Source of the DNA: Candidatus Nomurabacteria bacterium
GTDB lineage: Bacteria > Patescibacteriota > Minisyncoccia > Phycocordibacterales > SBAW01
Length of the DNA: 7,745 nucleotides
NCBI GenBank assembly: GCA_943349675.1
Contig: CALQZN010000030.1
Location: 1-7,745 of the forward strand
Reading direction: 5' to 3'
Every line of letters begins with the position of its first letter. Within the stretch, counting starts at the first letter, position 1. Below, one piece after another: positions 5,831 to 7,745 of the stretch. The notes under the pieces are model-generated. The model had not been told where the DNA came from and searched no databases. It worked only from the letters and a program-made list of their open reading frames with translations. The position numbers and the translations under genes are program-made.

Positions 5831-7267
5831 TTATGCGTACGGATGTGGGCTATCGGTAAATGGCTCTGACCTTGGCGTATATCCAAAAAACGTAGGGACG
5901 GACGATAGCCTCACTCCTCCTAGGTGTCGATACTGTTCGTGTAAGTGAGTTGGGTGCAGGTCTGGCATAACAACCATTTCTATATGCCAAGGGGTTGGGT
6001 TTATTTTGGAAGTTCCCAAAGATACGCTTACGCAAGAAAAATCTTTTTCTTGGCACCAGTTAAGCACTCGCTCTAAGTGTTTTTCCTCCGAATCATCCTC
6101 CCATGGAGCGTCAAAAGTATATGGTATCTTTTCTCCAGCAACCAAAAAAGTAAGTCGCTCCGCGTTTTTTGGCATGCCCCAGTAGTGCAGCCGTTCGATA
6201 TGGCCAACTTCTGCGGCAGGAGTCTCTGGGTCCCACGTTCCGTCGTATAAAAAAAAGTTTCGGTACCCAAGCCTGGCGCGCAGGGCTTCAGTTAAGGCGC
6301 GTTCTATGGCGTATGGCAGTGACCTGTGTGCTTTTAAGCCAATAGCAAAACGTGGAGCTACGCCGCTGGTATCTTCCAAAATAACACACACGGCGTGTGT
6401 TGGGGCGTCGGTCATCATTGGTATTGCAGACACCTTCAGGTTATATCGTTCGCACGCCGCAAGTGCATCGTCTAAGTCTTTTCTTTTTGACCGAACAGAG
6501 TCCAGGTCTACTTGAGGGAGAGTAAATTGGTTATACCAAAGGATCATCCATGCTTCGCGCTCTATAATCTCCAAAGCCCCAGCAAGCTGGGCTCCTTTTT
6601 GAGTGGGCCACGTGGCAAGTCCTATGGTTGTTTGTTGACGGATGAGGGGTTCTGTAAGGTTGCTGGCCCCCGGCACGGTGGGGCTTACTGTTTGTGCAGG
6701 AACGTAGACCTTTTTCTTTGATGTAAGAGAGTTCGCTTGTATCCAAAGGTACGATGCGTTCTCATCTAAAAAAAGCCGCGGCTCACTTTTTCTTTGATGA
6801 TTTGAAAATGCGGTAAATTGTTCTGGAGCAATATGTAAGCCGTGTGAAGCTATTTCCTTTACTGTCGCTCGTATTGGGGCTACAAAGTAGTCTTGTTGTG
6901 TATACCAAATATAGCGCTCCAAACTTTCTGCCAATGCTGCGGTTAGGGCAGCTGCATCATTAGAAAAAGACGCACCCCCTGTGTGTAATTTATTTGTTTT
7001 TCCAGAGACACAGCCCCATGTTCGCAAAGAAGGCTCGTCTGGGAAGGTTTCGCGCGACTGGTAGTGGGTGATGACGCCTTTGTCGATAAGTTTTTGTGCT
7101 ATCTGCATCTGCTCAAGGAGGTCCGCACGCCCCAGTGGCAGGTCTCGCGCATCGTACACAGCTTTTATTCCTAGCTTTTTTTCAATAAAACGGACGAATG
7201 ACTGGATCGATTTGCCGATAGGAGCGGTATTTTTGAGGTCGACATACGGTAGGCCGTCCAAAATCAT
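5831..7267 (-). CDS. YcaO-domain protein (TOMM cyclodehydratase D-like)
   Basis: A 478-residue protein from the ATG at 7267. YcaO enzymes use ATP to activate peptide backbone amides, forming azolines when a Ser, Thr or Cys side chain attacks. Signature blocks: GGASFSNDAAALTAALAESLERYIW region with E114-x-x-E-R118; ALEIIEREAWMILWYNQ (residues 231-247) with E233-x-x-E-R237, where the usual Arg-Asp is Arg-Glu; and AIERALTEALRARLGY, the conserved RALTEA element around R323-E327. The protein ends in PHPYA, close to the C-terminal PxPxP motif of TOMM D proteins but with a final Ala. About 90 residues precede the first block, and no E1-like domain is fused. The start at 7267 is preferred because an extended -10 ends six bases upstream; the ATG at 7333 would add 22 residues. 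First gene of a three-gene operon, divergent from a candidate substrate gene. Confidence 0.9.
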   Translation of the reverse strand: MILDGLPYVDLKNTAPIGKSIQSFVRFIEKKLGIKAVYDARDLPLGRADLLEQMQIAQKLIDKGVITHYQSRETFPDEPSLRTWGCVSGKTNKLHTGGASFSNDAAALTAALAESLERYIWYTQQDYFVAPIRATVKEIASHGLHIAPEQFTAFSNHQRKSEPRLFLDENASYLWIQANSLTSKKKVYVPAQTVSPTVPGASNLTEPLIRQQTTIGLATWPTQKGAQLAGALEIIEREAWMILWYNQFTLPQVDLDSVRSKRKDLDDALAACERYNLKVSAIPMMTDAPTHAVCVILEDTSGVAPRFAIGLKAHRSLPYAIERALTEALRARLGYRNFFLYDGTWDPETPAAEVGHIERLHYWGMPKNAERLTFLVAGEKIPYTFDAPWEDDSEEKHLERVLNWCQEKDFSCVSVSLGTSKINPTPWHIEMVVMPDLHPTHLHEQYRHLGGVRLSSVPTFFGYTPRSEPFTDSPHPYA

Positions 7268-7273
7268 ACGAGG

Positions 7274-7282
7274 ATTGTACCA
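7274..7282 (-). promoter_or_regulatory. Extended -10 box of the YcaO operon
   Basis: The minus strand reads TGGTACAAT (7282-7274), then six bases, then the ATG at 7267. That spacing puts the transcript start at the initiator codon, a leaderless message. No good -35 is seen, which is usual for extended -10 promoters. Confidence 0.5.
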
Positions 7283-7382
7283 AAGACCCTCTGTAAGTAC
7301 ACGGCGAAACCATATGTGAGCCCACCCGACCATCCATTGTTACATATCCACAGAAAGTGAGGCTCTGTTGCGCGGTAGCGCA

Positions 7383-7391
7383 TGGTAGTAT
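7383..7391 (+). promoter_or_regulatory. Extended -10 box of the candidate precursor gene
   Basis: TGGTAGTAT is followed by six bases and then the ATG at 7398, the same geometry as the YcaO and membrane-protein promoters. The box lies inside the first copy of the 11-base direct repeat. No clear -35 is seen. Confidence 0.45.
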
Positions 7392-7397
7392 GTGTGC

Positions 7398-7652
7398 ATG
7401 GTAGTAGTAGAAAGAGCCTATTCTCGCACAAGACTCATGACAAAGAGCCTCGTGGCTTTCGGGGCGGTTATTGTTGGGTTTTTGGCGCTATTTTTTATCT
7501 CCTCGTTCAGACTTCCTACTTTCTTGGGCGGAGGAGTGGCGCAAGCTGACTACACCACCGTGGCTAGCGGAGGAGACAGTGTTTCAAGCTCAAGCGATAG
7601 TTCCAACTCTGGTTGTGACAGTAGTAGTGGAGGAAGTTGTGCCCCGGACTGA
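7398..7652 (+). CDS. Candidate TOMM precursor: membrane-anchored peptide with Ser/Gly/Cys-rich tail
   Basis: An 84-residue product in three parts. Residues 1-17 are basic and polar. Residues about 18-35 form one hydrophobic helix (LVAFGAVIVGFLALFFIS). After FRLPTFLGGGVAQA (possible cleavage after a GG or after AQA at 48-50), residues 51-84 are low-complexity, with 13 Ser, 2 Cys, 2 Thr, 5 Gly and 5 Asp. Cys73 (SGCD) and Cys81 (GGSCA) are the only cysteines. GSC is the triplet that becomes an oxazole-thiazole pair in microcin B17. The start at 7398 has a well-placed extended -10; the ATG at 7437 would give 71 residues, and GTG at 7392 is also open. There is no Shine-Dalgarno. Divergent position next to YcaO and SagB genes supports a substrate role. 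It could instead be an unrelated small surface protein. Confidence 0.6.
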   Translation: MVVVERAYSRTRLMTKSLVAFGAVIVGFLALFFISSFRLPTFLGGGVAQADYTTVASGGDSVSSSSDSSNSGCDSSSGGSCAPD

Positions 7653-7660
7653 TCGTCACT

Positions 7661-7745
7661 ATGAAAAAATTTATTATTGGTTTGATTTTTGTATCCACCG
7701 TCTTGCTTATTGGTGGAGTAGGCATGTATGTGTATAGTACGTTTT
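7661..7745 (+). CDS. Start of a membrane or exported protein, cut by the window edge
   Basis: Only 28 codons are present: MKKF, then a long hydrophobic stretch (IIGLIFVSTVLLIGGVGMYVY) that is a signal anchor or signal peptide. It begins eight bases after the stop of the candidate precursor gene and in the same direction, so the two probably share a transcript. No ribosome binding site is visible. It could be a second precursor, an anchored protease, a thioredoxin-like protein or part of an exporter; the fragment does not tell. Confidence 0.5.
   Translation, partial: MKKFIIGLIFVSTVLLIGGVGMYVYSTF

Larger units (their letters stand above)
7268..7397. promoter_or_regulatory. Divergent control region between the YcaO operon and the candidate precursor gene
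   Basis: This 130-base interval carries an outward promoter on each strand (annotated separately). It holds an 11-base direct repeat GCATGGTAGTA at 7380-7390 and 7396-7406 (period 16), whose second copy runs into the precursor gene. It also holds the inverted pair AGGCTCT (7360-7366) and AGAGCCT (7413-7419), and a small hairpin TGCGC-GGTA-GCGCA (7369-7382). If the YcaO gene starts at 7333 instead, part of this region codes; TATGTA at 7346-7341 lies seven bases before that ATG. The layout suggests coordinated control of enzyme and substrate genes. Confidence 0.5.

Noticed and set aside
7471..7737. Alternative plus-strand frame overlapping the candidate precursor
   Set aside because: It has no start signal and would overlap both the peptide gene and the 7661 gene. 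The Ser/Gly/Cys frame has the better context.

Overview
The window looks like an accessory region of a bacterial chromosome with genes of two styles. The minus-strand genes and the right-hand divergent genes have moderate to low GC (bases 3541-3600: 20 of 60 G+C by hand count). They are tightly packed and often lack a Shine-Dalgarno sequence; several appear leaderless behind an extended -10 box. This style resembles Patescibacteria/CPR (Parcubacteria-like) genomes, but no marker gene is present, so the assignment is tentative. Two plus-strand genes (502-1218 and 3012-3461) and one small minus-strand gene (138-329) are clearly GC-richer (bases 781-840: 39 of 60 G+C). They use ordinary ribosome binding sites and encode exported proteins of proteobacterial flavour. 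They may have arrived by horizontal transfer.

Layout, left to right. Bases 1-137 hold only a strong hairpin. A small exported Cys-containing peptide gene (138-329, minus) diverges from an exported YHS-domain protein (502-1218, plus). Two facing terminators follow (1229-1253 and 1292-1323). Next come a nucleoside-hydrolase-family lipoprotein (1350-2270, minus) and a five-helix membrane protein with a CxxC motif (2354-2881, minus). An exported protein of unknown function (3012-3461, plus) follows, ending in a probably bidirectional terminator. A compact three-gene minus-strand operon runs 7267 to 3507: a YcaO-domain protein, a SagB-type flavin dehydrogenase, and a fusion of an orotate-phosphoribosyltransferase-like domain with a PQQ-type beta-propeller. 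Divergent from it, on the plus strand, are a small membrane-anchored peptide with a Ser/Gly/Cys-rich tail (7398-7652) and the start of another membrane or exported protein (7661 onward, cut by the window end).

The most interesting content is the right half. YcaO plus SagB-type dehydrogenase is the hallmark pair of thiazole/oxazole-modified peptide (TOMM, azole RiPP) pathways. YcaO cyclodehydrates Ser/Thr/Cys to azolines and the flavoenzyme oxidises them to azoles. The divergent gene encodes a plausible substrate: an N-terminal membrane segment followed by a tail with 13 Ser, 2 Cys, 2 Thr and 5 Gly in 34 residues, including a GSC triplet like the bis-heterocycle site of microcin B17. No E1-like/RRE partner protein is visible. 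A phosphoribosyltransferase/beta-propeller fusion sits in the operon instead, which is not part of any TOMM pathway known to me.

No intergenic stretch exceeds 300 bases. I see no tRNA, rRNA, CRISPR array, transposase or integrase.
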